The notes under the pieces were generated by a model. The model saw only the letters and a list, made by a program, of their open reading frames with translations. It made no database searches and was not told where the DNA came from. Position numbers and translations under genes: made by a program. Below, piece after piece: positions 49,265 through 59,075 of a stretch of 64,000 nt of DNA. The stretch spans positions 2,610,651 through 2,674,650 of the forward strand of contig NW_006921538.1 of assembly GCF_000340215.1 (NCBI RefSeq), given 5' to 3'. This DNA is from Pseudocercospora fijiensis CIRAD86 (taxonomy: Eukaryota > Ascomycota > Dothideomycetes > Mycosphaerellales > Mycosphaerellaceae). The stretch's first letter is position 1, and the number at the start of each line of letters is the position of its first letter.

Positions 49265-49555
49265 TTACTACAAGGACACTCTTATTCGACTGCCGGCCAC
49301 GATTGCCGGCTATAATAGTAACTCTGTTACATTTACTACGCTCTTTTGCCGTTGCTAGGGCGTGGTTGCCGTTGCTAGGGCGTGGTTTTGCTATAAGGAC
49401 ACTCTTATTCGACTGCCGGCTACGATTGCCGGCTATAATAGTTACTAGGTTGTATTTACTACGCTTTATTACCGTTGCTAGGGCGTGGTTGCCGTTGCTA
49501 GGGCGTAGTTGCCGTTGCTAGGGCGTAGTTGCTATTGCCGGGGCGTAGTTGCCGT
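49265..49555 (+). repeat. Left subterminal repeats of hAT-A
   Basis: A segment of about 120 bp starting AAGGACACTCTTATTCGACT is repeated at about 49273 and 49397. Each ends in copies of TTGCCGTTGCTAGGGCGTGG (about six variants up to 49545). TGCCGGC(C/T)ACGATTGCCGGC is included twice. Subterminal repeats are the usual binding sites of hAT transposases. Confidence 0.7.
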
Positions 49556-49689
49556 AGTTGCGAAAGCTCACCTATATAACGTTACGTAGGCGGCAACAAT
49601 TAGGGCTTCGCGACATTCTTACACTTTCAACTTCTTCCTCTACACCTATACCGATAACAACTACTATACGCTACGCCCCCGCCCCTTTC

Positions 49690-51230
49690 CCTTATAATAG
49701 CAAGAGAGAAGCGCGCCGCGCGCTAAATAGAAGATAGAACTAAAGACCGCGAGTTTGTTTTGCCTAAGCGTCTAACTAAAAAGCGCAAGACTAAAGAGGA
49801 GTACTCTACGAAGAAGAATTCCGTACGAGACCGCGAGAGAAAGGACAAGATAGATAAGGATAAAAGAGCTAAGGATAAGAGAAGAAAGGCGCGGAATAAG
49901 GCATTCTATCGATAGCTAGCGCCTATAGAAAAAAGTGAAGGTTAGAATAAGAAGACAACCTAAGAGAAGGCTAAGAGGAGGAAAGAATTGCGGCCAGTTT
50001 TCGAGCGTAAAGTTCTAGCAGCGTAAGTCAATCTAGCTAGCGGCCGTAGCTAGTAGCTGTAGCCGGCAGCCGTAGCCGGCAGCTATAGCCGGCATATTTT
50101 TCTTTGATACGTTAACTAATAGCATTTAGACCTATAGTCGCTACCTCTATCGATACGACCGATAGTAACGGAGATATTCAGATAGCCGAGAACAACAATA
50201 CTAGAGTTTAGGATGCCGCGACAGAGCTTAATACTACGAATGAAGGAACTGAAAAAAGCGAGGAGATACTATACGTCGATCTAGTAATAGGTGTAGTCTT
50301 AGGGCCTAACGCTATAGACGATAAGCGCTAGGAGTGGATCGAGTATAGTTAAAGAGACGAGATACTAGTAAAGGGCTAAGGTATAAGTCCTATCAATCTA
50401 GAAAATTATAGTTAAAGCTACTACGAAAAGCTAGTAAGGATTGGAATCGAGACTAGTCGTCTTTATATCCTCGATATAGAGTAGAAGTTTCTTTATTAGT
50501 ATTAGAGCGAAGCCTTTGCGTCTATAAAGGCAAAGTAGCTTGCGATTAATGCGATCGGGGCTAGGTATCTAGGGACGGTAGAAGTGTTACTATAGGAGGA
50601 AGGGGTATAGGTAATTATTCTATACTCGGCATATATAGCCGGCGTTCGTAGCCGGCAGATACTAACAGTTAAACAGAAAGCGTTTCTCGAAGGCAGAGTG
50701 CTACTACTATATAAAATCTTTACTAAGGCAGAGAGGGCTTGTATCCGGAATCTAAGCTGCTAGTAGGATAGGTTGGCGTTGGAATTCTCTAAATCTCTAT
50801 ATAAGCCTCCGAAGGATTACCTATTTCAGCGATACGGCTTTATCTCGACTACTCCGTAGGCACCCGAAGAAGCTCGAGCGCTCTTTAAGGTCTTTACTAA
50901 GAAGCGGAAGGAGTTCGAGGATTAGGATTGGTTAATAGAGCTATTAGTTAGTCTTGGGTTTCGTAGTTAGACTCGGCCTAAGCATTTGCTTATCGAGTGT
51001 CTTATACCGAAAGAGGATAGATTAAGACTAAAAACGAGCTTAGATTCGTTAGGTATAGTAGCTCGGTTCCGTTAGTAGGAGAGAGCCGCCGTATAGAAGG
51101 CAAAATTTAGGTAGTTAGGGTAGCTAGGAAAGAAATTCTAGTAGTTAGGCTAGCTAGGGTAGCTAGGAAAAAAAATCTAGTAGTTAGGTAGCTAGGAAAC
51201 AAAAAAAAAAGGTAGCTAGCTATTTACTAC
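49690..51230 (+). pseudogene. Unknown cargo gene X of hAT-A
   Basis: First gene of hAT-A. Exon 1 is Lys/Arg/Asp-rich (VLPKRLTKKRKTKEEYSTKK, then KDKIDKDKRAKDKRRKARNK), nuclear-protein-like. Intron 1 50023-50129 (GTAAGT...GTTAACTAAT...TAG) and intron 2 50611-50668 (GTAATT...ATACTAACAG) both contain GCCGGC repeats. Exon 3 ends in imperfect (Q)LG repeats encoded by a tandem repeat at 51100-51230 (TAGTTAGGGTAGCTAGGAAA-like). Breaks are TAG/TAA. No domain recognised; a DNA-binding or accessory transposition protein is a guess. Start not determined. Confidence 0.45.
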
Positions 51231-51339
51231 CTAGCTGTTCCTAACGATACGATGCTATAAAAGAAAGGGTGTTTCTCTATAGCTACTAGTACACATCTAC
51301 TACTCCTAAGTCCTTACCTTACCGTACGAAACCTCAAAA

Positions 51340-54300
51340 CATACCGACCGACATTGTCTATACACTAGGCGCTATACTAGGAAGGGTAATAACGAGACGA
51401 CAGTCGAAACAGTCTAGTATACGAGCGAGATTGCGACAACGTCGAGAGGAGGTCGTATACTTACCTTCGAGCCTATCGAGTCCTAGACGACGATTAGGGC
51501 TAGATTCATCCTCTCCGAATCCTAGTAGTAGGAATTCATTATAGGGTACTACTACCTAGTCCTTACCTTTACGGAGTCTAAGTAGAAGGTTGTTCGGAGA
51601 TATAAGAACATCGAGTATTAACCCGGAAATCTTCGAAAAGGCTAGCTAGGCGTATCTTTGGAAACCCGAGTATATAGAGCAGTTTAATCAATAGGTCTAT
51701 AAGATATAGTTCCCTTTATACTTACGTTCGAAGGAGTATAAACTCCGGAAGTACTCGATACGATAGGGGAGTAAGGAGCGAACGGATACATTCTAGAAGT
51801 TCTTTATAGAGAGGGCATTACACCGTTATACGACTTCTCGACTTAAAGGTTAACTAGTAATTATCTACAACTTCTACGGTTCAATCTTAAAACACCCGAA
51901 ACTAGGGGATAGGAACTTATCGCCTACGAACTATCTCTATTCTAAACGGTGTCGGGAATCTTAAGGAGAGAGGAGAGTTAATATAGATACAGCGTTCTAG
52001 AAAGAGGTATGTCTTCTAAAATGCCGGCTACAGCTGCCGGCTATAGCTGCCGGCTATAGATTCCGGCTACCTAAATCAACCGTAGAGATCTAGCTAATTA
52101 TTATAGGCTACGCTTAAGGAAGCTCTAGGATTGAAGGCTACCGATTTCTCCCCCGAAGACTTCAAGCAACTAGCAAACGAAATGCTAGCTACAAACGGTC
52201 TTCCGGAAGACTTCTACGAAAGGGAGTCTATATAGAAGATATACCTATATCTTACAAACTACCCTCCCCTATTTCTCGGCGCGACAACCTAGCGTATTAT
52301 ATTCGAAAAGAACAAAGAGGCTGCGTTAGACGACATTCGGGAGATCCTCCGTAATACTCGCCGAGTAGCTATTGCTATCGATAGCTAGTCAAGCCGGACT
52401 ATAAGAGCCTCCTTCCTCTCGATTATGCTATACTTTATCAATTCGGATTAGAAACTCTAGGAACTTATAATCGGATTCCCTGAAATTCTAGGTTCCTATA
52501 CTAGTAAAGATATAGCGAAGCTTGTCTATACGGCAATAGATAGGGTTAGCGTAACAACGAAACTAATCTCGATTACTACGGATAACGCTAGTAATAATCG
52601 AACATTGTATAAGGCGTTGTATGTATAATTTACTCGTATATGTCTTTAAAATCACTAATTGTATCGATAGGGTCGAGTACGTAGAGGAGATTACAAGGTC
52701 TATAATCTAGCTTAATCTTCCGAATGTTAAGCTCGCTACGATTCCGGATACGTACGACAATACGCACGATAATAACGATAAAGAGGAGCCTATTAATAGC
52801 CCTAGCCCTATTGAATCGGAGCCGACGTCGTTGCTAGTTACATCCCTATAGAAGTTTCCCTACCTCGCTTATATAGTTCAAATCGCGATCCGAGCCCTCT
52901 TTAAGACGCTTAAAATTGCACTATTAAACGACGACTAATAGAAGATCCTAGATAAGGATAAAGCAAAGTCGAAAGTCGAGAAACTTATTGCAGCAATAAG
53001 ACGGGATAAGGCAGAGAGCCTCGCTCTCGTTTTGTATAAGGTATAACTTTTGTCCGTAGCCGGCACCTGTAGCCGGCAACCTAGTATAGTTCTAACTCTT
53101 TTTCTCTAGCTTCGTCGTCTAGCAATATATACGAACTCGAGCTTATAGAGATATAACCGATTCGAGGCTATTTAAAAGAACCTAATCGAGCGCCCTAAAA
53201 CCGATACCTAGAATATCGCATAGAATAAGCGATAGCAAAAGCGGCCTCCTTAGCGCCTACTCCGTTTTACCTAAGACGTTAAGACCCGGTTCGATTCGAC
53301 TTTCTATATAGTTACGAGGGGATATACTTTACGTACCGCTCTCGAGATCTATTAGAGTTCCGAGGGTATTAAGTAGCTCGGCCTTACCGCCGCCGAATAG
53401 CGCTAAGTAGAGTATCTCGTCGATATTAGTAAGCATTACGCGAAGGTTACTGCTACGATTAGAAGAACCCGAGGACCGACGATCTACCTTGTCTTTACGT
53501 ACTACAACTAGCTCTTTAACGAGCTCGAGGAAACCGCAGCTAAGCTAGCTAAGAAGAGCGTTCCCTAGAAAGTAGCTATAACGAAAGCTATAGACACCTC
53601 CTATACTAAGTTGTATAAATATTATAGTGCTACCTTTAACTCGTTCGGGGATATCTATAGCGTTACGTACTTGCTTAACCCGGTAGAAAAGGATATATAC
53701 TAGTAGAGGCCGGAATAGAAGGCGGACGAGGTATAGCCGAAGCATTACTAGACTATTCTAGAAAAGATGTTCTACGAGCGTCGGAAAGAAACTGGTCTAA
53801 ATGTAGCTCCTATAAAGAAAAAGAAGGTTTAGAAGGCTCCGATATTATACCTGTTTCGTAGGTAGGAAGCAGAGGCAGAAGAGGAAGCAACTACTAAAGT
53901 GAATAAGGAAGAGTTCGATCTCTATCGGCGCGCGAGTAAGTACAAACCCGTAGGCTCGGAAAGAGGGCTAATAATCTCTAGATCTTACCGGTCTTCTAGA
54001 CGAATTCGGAGACGATATTCTCGCTATATAGCAGCGGTTAGAGCCTAAGTTTCTAACGATAGCGTCGGTCGCTCGGGACGTCCTCGCTATCCCGAGCGTA
54101 GGTATAGGCTATAAGAGGTCTTTTAGTATCGCTCGTTACTAGGGCCGCTTTAATCGAATATACTCGCCTACTACCTTCGAATCTATTATAGTATTCCGAT
54201 ACTATCTCCTCTACTAGAATCGCTAAGGTAGGTTACTAAAGATTATACTAAAGGAGTTAATCGAGGAATTAGAAAACCTTAAGATCGAAGAAACCTAGGA

Positions 54301-54420
54301 GCGCGAAGAGAATGCGAAATTTAGTCTAAGCGAAACCCTAATTAGCGATAACGAAGAGGAGGAGGGCGGAGGTAGAAGGCGATACCGGGTCGAGAAGCGG
54401 AAACGTGCATAGGCTTAGAG
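51340..54420 (+). pseudogene. hAT-A transposase, copy 2 (RIPped)
   Basis: A possible TATA box (CTATAAAAG) lies near 51255. Introns 52007-52085 and 53041-53109 have GT-AG ends, CTAA(A/C)-type branch sites and GCCGGC repeats. ITTDNASNN is intact at 52572-52598, with Asp codon GAT 52581-52583; KFPYLAYIVQIAIRALFKTL follows. The hATC domain is at about 53984-54230 (ARDVLAIPSVGIGYKRSFS). This copy is the more complete of the two. Breaks are TAG/TAA. Exact start and the splice near 53950-53980 are uncertain. Confidence 0.85.
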
Positions 54421-54768
54421 CAGCTTTAAGGAGACGAAGCGTTTACGTATAAGGTAATATAGCCGGCGTATATAGCCGGCATATGTCCGAAATGTGTTTC
54501 GAATTCCTAGGACCCAAACAGACTAGTTGCTATAGCAACCGACCCCGCTTACCTACGGACTATTTCTAATTCTCTGTTCGCTCTTCCTCTCCTTCTTCCC
54601 TTTCCCTATATTCTTAAAGACAAACATGCCTTAAGGATTCGGCTCTTCGGGCCTTCCTAAGCCGGCTACCTCCCCTTCCTTAAGCTACTATCCTTTATTC
54701 GAATCTAACGATAACCTAATAAGGCGGTTTGATAGAAGACTATTTATTCTAGAAGGCAAGAAGCATTA

Positions 54769-55500
54769 ATGTCTCCCTACGATTATATACTTATTAATTT
54801 TCTAGGTCCTACCGATATACCCTCGTCGCCTAAACGCGTAGATAAATATCTTTAGAGGCTAAAGGGCAAGGGTAAAGCAAGCTAAGTATAGGGAGACCGT
54901 AGCGAGAACGAGATATCGGAAGAGCAAGGCTCTCCGTAGTATATACGAAGGAAGGGGGTTCCTCGGAAAACAGTACCGAAAAATAAGAAGGCTGTAGGTA
55001 GACAGGAGAAGGCTAAAAAGAGTAGGCGGACGAAGACTATCGCGAAGAAAAGTTATCTTTCTATTAAAAGAAAGGGAACAAGGCAGGACTCGACGATAAA
55101 GAAGCGGCGCTTCAAACTAGGTACTATTACCCTTCGCTAGATCCGGCTTTTCTAAAACAAAAGAGGGACCGAGCTTTTAATCCCTAAGACTCCCTTCTAG
55201 CGACTCGTCCGAGAAATTACATTAGATTTTCGGTCTAGTATACGATTTACGGCTAAGGCGATTAGTGCTCTTTAGGAAGCTACGGAGGCATTTCTCGTAA
55301 CCGAGCTTGAGCTTTTAAACCTCCTTACTATCTATGCGAAGCGGGTTACTCTTCAAAATAAAGATATACAGCTTCTAGCTAAAATTCGGCGTCGGTTTAT
55401 AGCGGATTAGTTGGAAATTGTATTTAGTCGTTAGATTAACCTAGGAGGAGGCCCATTTTCGCATCCTTTTACCGGCTATAGGTACCGGCTACATTTCTGA
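54769..55500 (+). pseudogene. Histone H3-fold gene H3-A, hAT-A copy 2 (CenH3-like)
   Basis: Same 243-codon frame as 3152-3883, ATG at 54769, TGA at 55498-55500. A TGA is not an expected product of RIP on Gln/Trp codons, so it is either the true stop or lies in an intron; the GCCGGC-type repeat just before it (55470-55492) favours an intron. The histone fold covers about 55115-55400: TLR-type start, ELLIPK, RLVREI, ISAL(Q)EATEAFLV, AKRVTLQNKDIQLLAKIRRR. Here ELELLNL and AKRV are kept where copy 1 has ELKLLNL and TKRV, so copy 2 is nearer the original. Confidence 0.78.
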
Positions 55501-55935
55501 TTTTATCTCCGCGCCGTCCCTAAATCTAAGGTACGAAGTAGAAACCTAGCGCTCTATATTTACCCGGCTCTTACAGAGACGAGCTATATTCAGATTAGTT
55601 TCTTCGCATATCGCGACCTAGCGGGTAGTAAGCGAAAGGGCGATAGAACGTTTATAATACGTCTCTATTTAGACCTAAAATATAAAGGTCCTAAGGAGCC
55701 CTAGCATCCTAACTATAAGGAGATTCTTTAGCATTAGCACTTTGATCCTCTATACTACGAGGTAGATAGTAAGCCTACGAGAGAGAAACTTTAACGAGAA
55801 ATTCTCTATAATGCGTAGCGCTATTGCATAGCTATAGATGCGTACTAAGTCCGGCAACTCGAAGAAGAATTGAGACAGCGTATTAGCGACCGAGGAGGAG
55901 ATCGATAGTATACTAGTAGAGTCGAGGTCTTATAA
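55501..55935 (+). pseudogene. Unidentified ORF after H3-A, copy 2
   Basis: In frame with H3-A beyond its TGA. Carries the same runs as copy 1 (AYRDLAGSKRKGDRTFIIRL, charged RQLEEEL). It could be a C-terminal domain of H3-A if 55470-55500 is intronic. Its 3' half is included in a ~361-bp tandem duplication. Confidence 0.4.
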
Positions 55936-56515
55936 GCGAAGCATAAGATAATATAGGCTCTTAGTCGTATAGAGTAACGTACTATATAAATAACTAGGCG
56001 TGCTACTCTTATTTACTTACGACCTATATCCTAGGATACTCTTGTCGTACTTTTTATACTCTTTTCTAATACCTTACCTATAATCGCTCCGCGATAACCG
56101 AGTGAATATAAGCTATAGGATTTCCGCTCGGTACCTTAGCCTTCGAGATACGGCGGAGTTGATTCTCTATAATACGTAGCGCTATTGCATAGCTACAGAT
56201 ACGCACTAAGTCCGGCAACTCGAAGAAGATTTGAGACAGCGACCGAGCAGGAGAATAATAGTATATTAGTAGAGTCGAGGTCTTATAAGCGAAGCACGAG
56301 ATAATATAGGCTCTTAGTCGTATAGAGTAACGTACTATATAAATAACTAGGCGTGCTACTCTTATTTACTTACGACCTATATCCTAGGATACTCTTCTCG
56401 TACTTTTTATACTCTTTTCTAATACCTTACCTATAAGCGCTCCGCGACAACCGAGTGAATATAAGCTGTAGGGTTTCCGCTCGGTACCTTAGCCTCCGAG
56501 ATAGGGCGGAGTTGA
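55801..56515 (+). repeat. ~360-bp tandem duplication unique to hAT-A copy 2
   Basis: ATTCTCTATAATGCGTAGCG at 55801 recurs as ATTCTCTATAATACGTAGCG at about 56163, and the following ~350 bp match up to GGCGGAGTTG. Copy 1 has a single version (about 4181-4540). The second unit has a small internal deletion near 56238. Confidence 0.85.
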
Positions 56516-56821
56516 ATTTAGAGCGATAGCCGGCACTCGTAGCCGGCACTCGTAGCCGGTATATAGAGACGGTAGTAGGCCTTTTCCTGCTAAATGACTA
56601 GCTTGTTTAGTATAGCCTACCTGATATTTCTTATATTTACTAGCAATAGGCCTAGGTTACTTATAAGATTACTATAGCTAGTAAAGGCATTACTAAAGAA
56701 TATCTATACTATAGTAGGATACTATTATCACGCCGGCTATTTATTAAAAGGAGGCTTTCGCCTATTACTATACCGGCTATATATACCGGCTATATTTCAA
56801 AGTCTGCCGTACCTGCCTTTT

Positions 56822-57052
56822 TTAGCCGTGCCTGCCTTTTTTAGCCGTGCCTGCCTTCTTTCCTTGCTCTAACGTTACTATAATGTAGGCTTGCGCGAAG
56901 CTTACTCTGTTGCCTAGCGATACCGCGACACTACCGCTATATTCAACCTTCGTATCGATACCTATACCTCTACGCTCTATATCTACTACCTCCGCAATAC
57001 CCTCGCTCCGCGCGCGCCTTCGTACACCTTCGTAACGCACTTTTTTCCTCAA
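56822..57052 (-). CDS. Small basic ORF upstream of H3-B, copy 2 (76 aa, doubtful)
   Basis: Counterpart of 4839-5069 with substitutions such as Ile to Val and Thr to Ala, still stop-free. Head to head with H3-B, 17 bp from its proposed start. A real divergent gene or an antisense coincidence; no domain. Confidence 0.25.
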   Translation of the reverse strand: MRKKVRYEGVRRRARSEGIAEVVDIERRGIGIDTKVEYSGSVAVSLGNRVSFAQAYIIVTLEQGKKAGTAKKGRHG

Positions 57053-57068
57053 TTCGACGACTTTTACA

Positions 57069-57920
57069 ATAGCGAGTCTACTTAACTAAGTTACGACGCC
57101 TCGCAAGAAGGGACCTACTGCTTCTACGGGTCGTAACAAGATCGAAAATAGTAGAACGAGTATAGTATATCAACGTAAGATAGCTGCTACTACTACCGCT
57201 AGCTCCGGTGCTAAAAAGGGCGTCGCGAGTAAGGCTCCGCGTAAGATAACGGCGGGTAAGGCTCCGCGTAAGATAACGGCGGGCAAGGCTCTACGTAAGA
57301 CGACAACTAGCGCTTCTACTACTAGTAGCAATCGTACGAAGCGTCGATAGCGCCTAGGAAGTAAGTCCTATTTATAGCCGGCAGCGTAGCCGGCAGCGTA
57401 GCCGGCAGCGTAGCCGGCATTCTTACTATCTTTTTACTAATCCTTCTTTAGCCGTAGCCCTGCCGTAGCCCTCCGTAAGATTCGGCAGTATTAGAAGAGT
57501 TCTTAGCTCCTAATCCGTAAAACTCCTTTCTAACGACTTGTTCGCGAAATTGCCTAGGATTATAGAACGGACCTTCGCTTCTAAGCCTCCGCGATAGGCG
57601 CCCTTTAAGAGGCTATAGAAGCCTACCTAGTTCGTATCTTCGAATATATGTTTCTCTTCTACCTCTTTTCGGACTATGCTAATACTATTTTAGCGGTCAA
57701 CCTTATAGCTATCTACGCGAAGCGTATAACGATTATAGACAAGGATTTCAAAGCACTCGATCAGATTCTAAAAGGCTAGAATGTCTACATTCGAGACGGT
57801 GCTAGGTAGGATGGATGTTCTAGTAGAAAGGATGTTCGTAGTGTTATCTGCAAGCTTTTCTATATACGAAATGAGCCGCTATTATACGGCGCTGCATACC
57901 GCGCTCTGAATACTCTCTAA
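57069..57920 (+). pseudogene. Histone H3-like gene H3-B with Lys-rich tail, hAT-A copy 2
   Basis: Start inferred at ATA 57069 (ACAATAGCG). Exon 1 57069-57360 encodes the tail, here with one extra unit: KAPRKITAG twice, then KALRKTT. Intron 1 is 57361-57451 with GCCGGC repeats. Exon 2 begins with an 11-bp duplication (CCGTAGCCCTG) absent from copy 1, which shifts the frame. The fold then reads VALRKIRQY, LLIRKTPF(Q)RLVREIA, AIGAL(Q)EAIEAYLVRIFE, and after intron 2 VNLIAIYAKRITI. The intron-2 donor is ATATGT where copy 1 has GTATGT, a RIP change that would block splicing. Confidence 0.83.
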
Positions 57921-58124
57921 GTATATATACATAGTATAGTATCCTTTATTGGCCGTACGGAATGGAAGTCTCCTAAAATCCCGTTAGTACTAAGGAGTAA
58001 AAAGGCCGGCTACGCTGCCGGCTACGCTACCGGCTACGCTACTAGCTACGCTGCTAGGTTTTTTAAAGAACTAAAAGAAGATAGACATTCCGGTTGATTT
58101 GTATTAGTTTAGATTTTTATAAAA

Positions 58125-58195
58125 AGAAAACAGGGAAAAATAAGGAAGGTTGAAGAGCCTAATAGTTATAGTTATAGGCACTATCCCTGTTTTCT
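58125..58195. terminator. Hairpin between converging cargo genes, copy 2
   Basis: AGAAAACAGGG (58125-58135) pairs with CCCTGTTTTCT (58185-58195). Identical arms to copy 1. Confidence 0.35.
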
Positions 58196-58643
58196 AGAGC
58201 ATATTATACACCTGCCTTCGCAACTCTACCTAATACTCCCTCTAAATATCCTTATACTCTACCCACTGAAAATTTAACTAGGTACCTAGACCTGCAGCTG
58301 CCTCTATATCTTTCACTATCTTCTATAGGTTAAAGGCCTCTTCTATAGCAGCCTCTACCTCCTTATACAATACGAAGTCACTACCTGCCCTACCCTTTAT
58401 ATCTCCTAAATAACTAAGAGTTCTAAGGAACGAACTAGCATTCGGCCTTAGTATAGCGAGTGACTAGTAGAACGTTCTGCAGAGCTGCCTTATAGCTCTT
58501 TTATATACTGTACCGATACCGAGGGAGGAGCTATCCTAGTACTTAATATTGTCGAATAGTTCGGTAGGAAAGTGTATAAACTTCTTAAGGAGGAGGACTT
58601 CTAGGGAAATCGATAAGTTCTACCTAGATCTGGATAAAGACAT
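58194..58643 (-). pseudogene. Unidentified minus-strand cargo gene of hAT-A, copy 2
   Basis: ATG at complement 58643, same 450-nt frame as 6185-6634, breaks mostly TAG. No domain recognised. Confidence 0.5.
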
Positions 58644-59075
58644 TCTACTAAGCAGTTAGGGAATTGAACCGTAAACGAAAGGATGAAATTCATACCTAAG
58701 GAGTGCAGTTTCCGAACTGAACTATAATGCCTTGTATATATGTATATATGCTTTTGATTGGTTAGTGCCCTTAGCTAATTGTCTATAGATTTGAGGTTAT
58801 ATAAGTACCTTTATACAACTACGTAGCCTGAGTAGGATTCGAAAATTCTATAAGTACTAAGGACTAAAAATGCCGGCTACGCTGCCGGCCACACTGCTGA
58901 GTCTTACAAAGGGCTTGCTTGAAGCTACGTATACATTCGTACACTTCTTAAAAACCGATAAATTATATGGTTCGAACCAGCTACTTATATAGTTGCTTGG
59001 CAAACCAACCCAAACCAAACTAGAGTTTCGGCTTAGCAAACCAAACCAAACCAACCCGAACCACTGCGGGGTCTA

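Larger units (their letters stand above)
49127..59075 (+). mobile_element. Complete giant hAT transposon hAT-A, copy 2 (9,949 bp)
   Basis: Left end TAGACCCCGTAGTGGTTCGG, right end (other strand) TAGACCCCGCAGTGGTTCGG. The 8-bp duplication AGTAGAAT is exact at 49119-49126 and 59076-59083, the hallmark of hAT insertion, and hAT-C continues on both sides. Cargo order: unknown gene X (+), transposase (+), H3-A (+), unidentified ORF (+), small ORF (-), H3-B (+), hairpin, unknown gene (-). At about 10 kb it is far larger than hAT-B and hAT-C here (3.7 kb). All genes are RIPped. Confidence 0.95.

Noticed and set aside
49303..49521. 72-codon plus-strand ORF in the hAT-A left end
   Set aside because: It is a translation of the subterminal minisatellite (repeated VARAWLPLLGR); more simply a binding-site array.
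53545..53745. 66-codon minus-strand ORF in the hAT-A transposase
   Set aside because: Antisense shadow of the RIPped transposase; no domain and no counterpart open in copy 1.
49127..59075. Starship or Maverick/Polinton interpretation of the large element
   Set aside because: I saw no tyrosine recombinase captain, DNA polymerase B or capsid genes; the transposase, TIR and 8-bp duplication are those of hAT.
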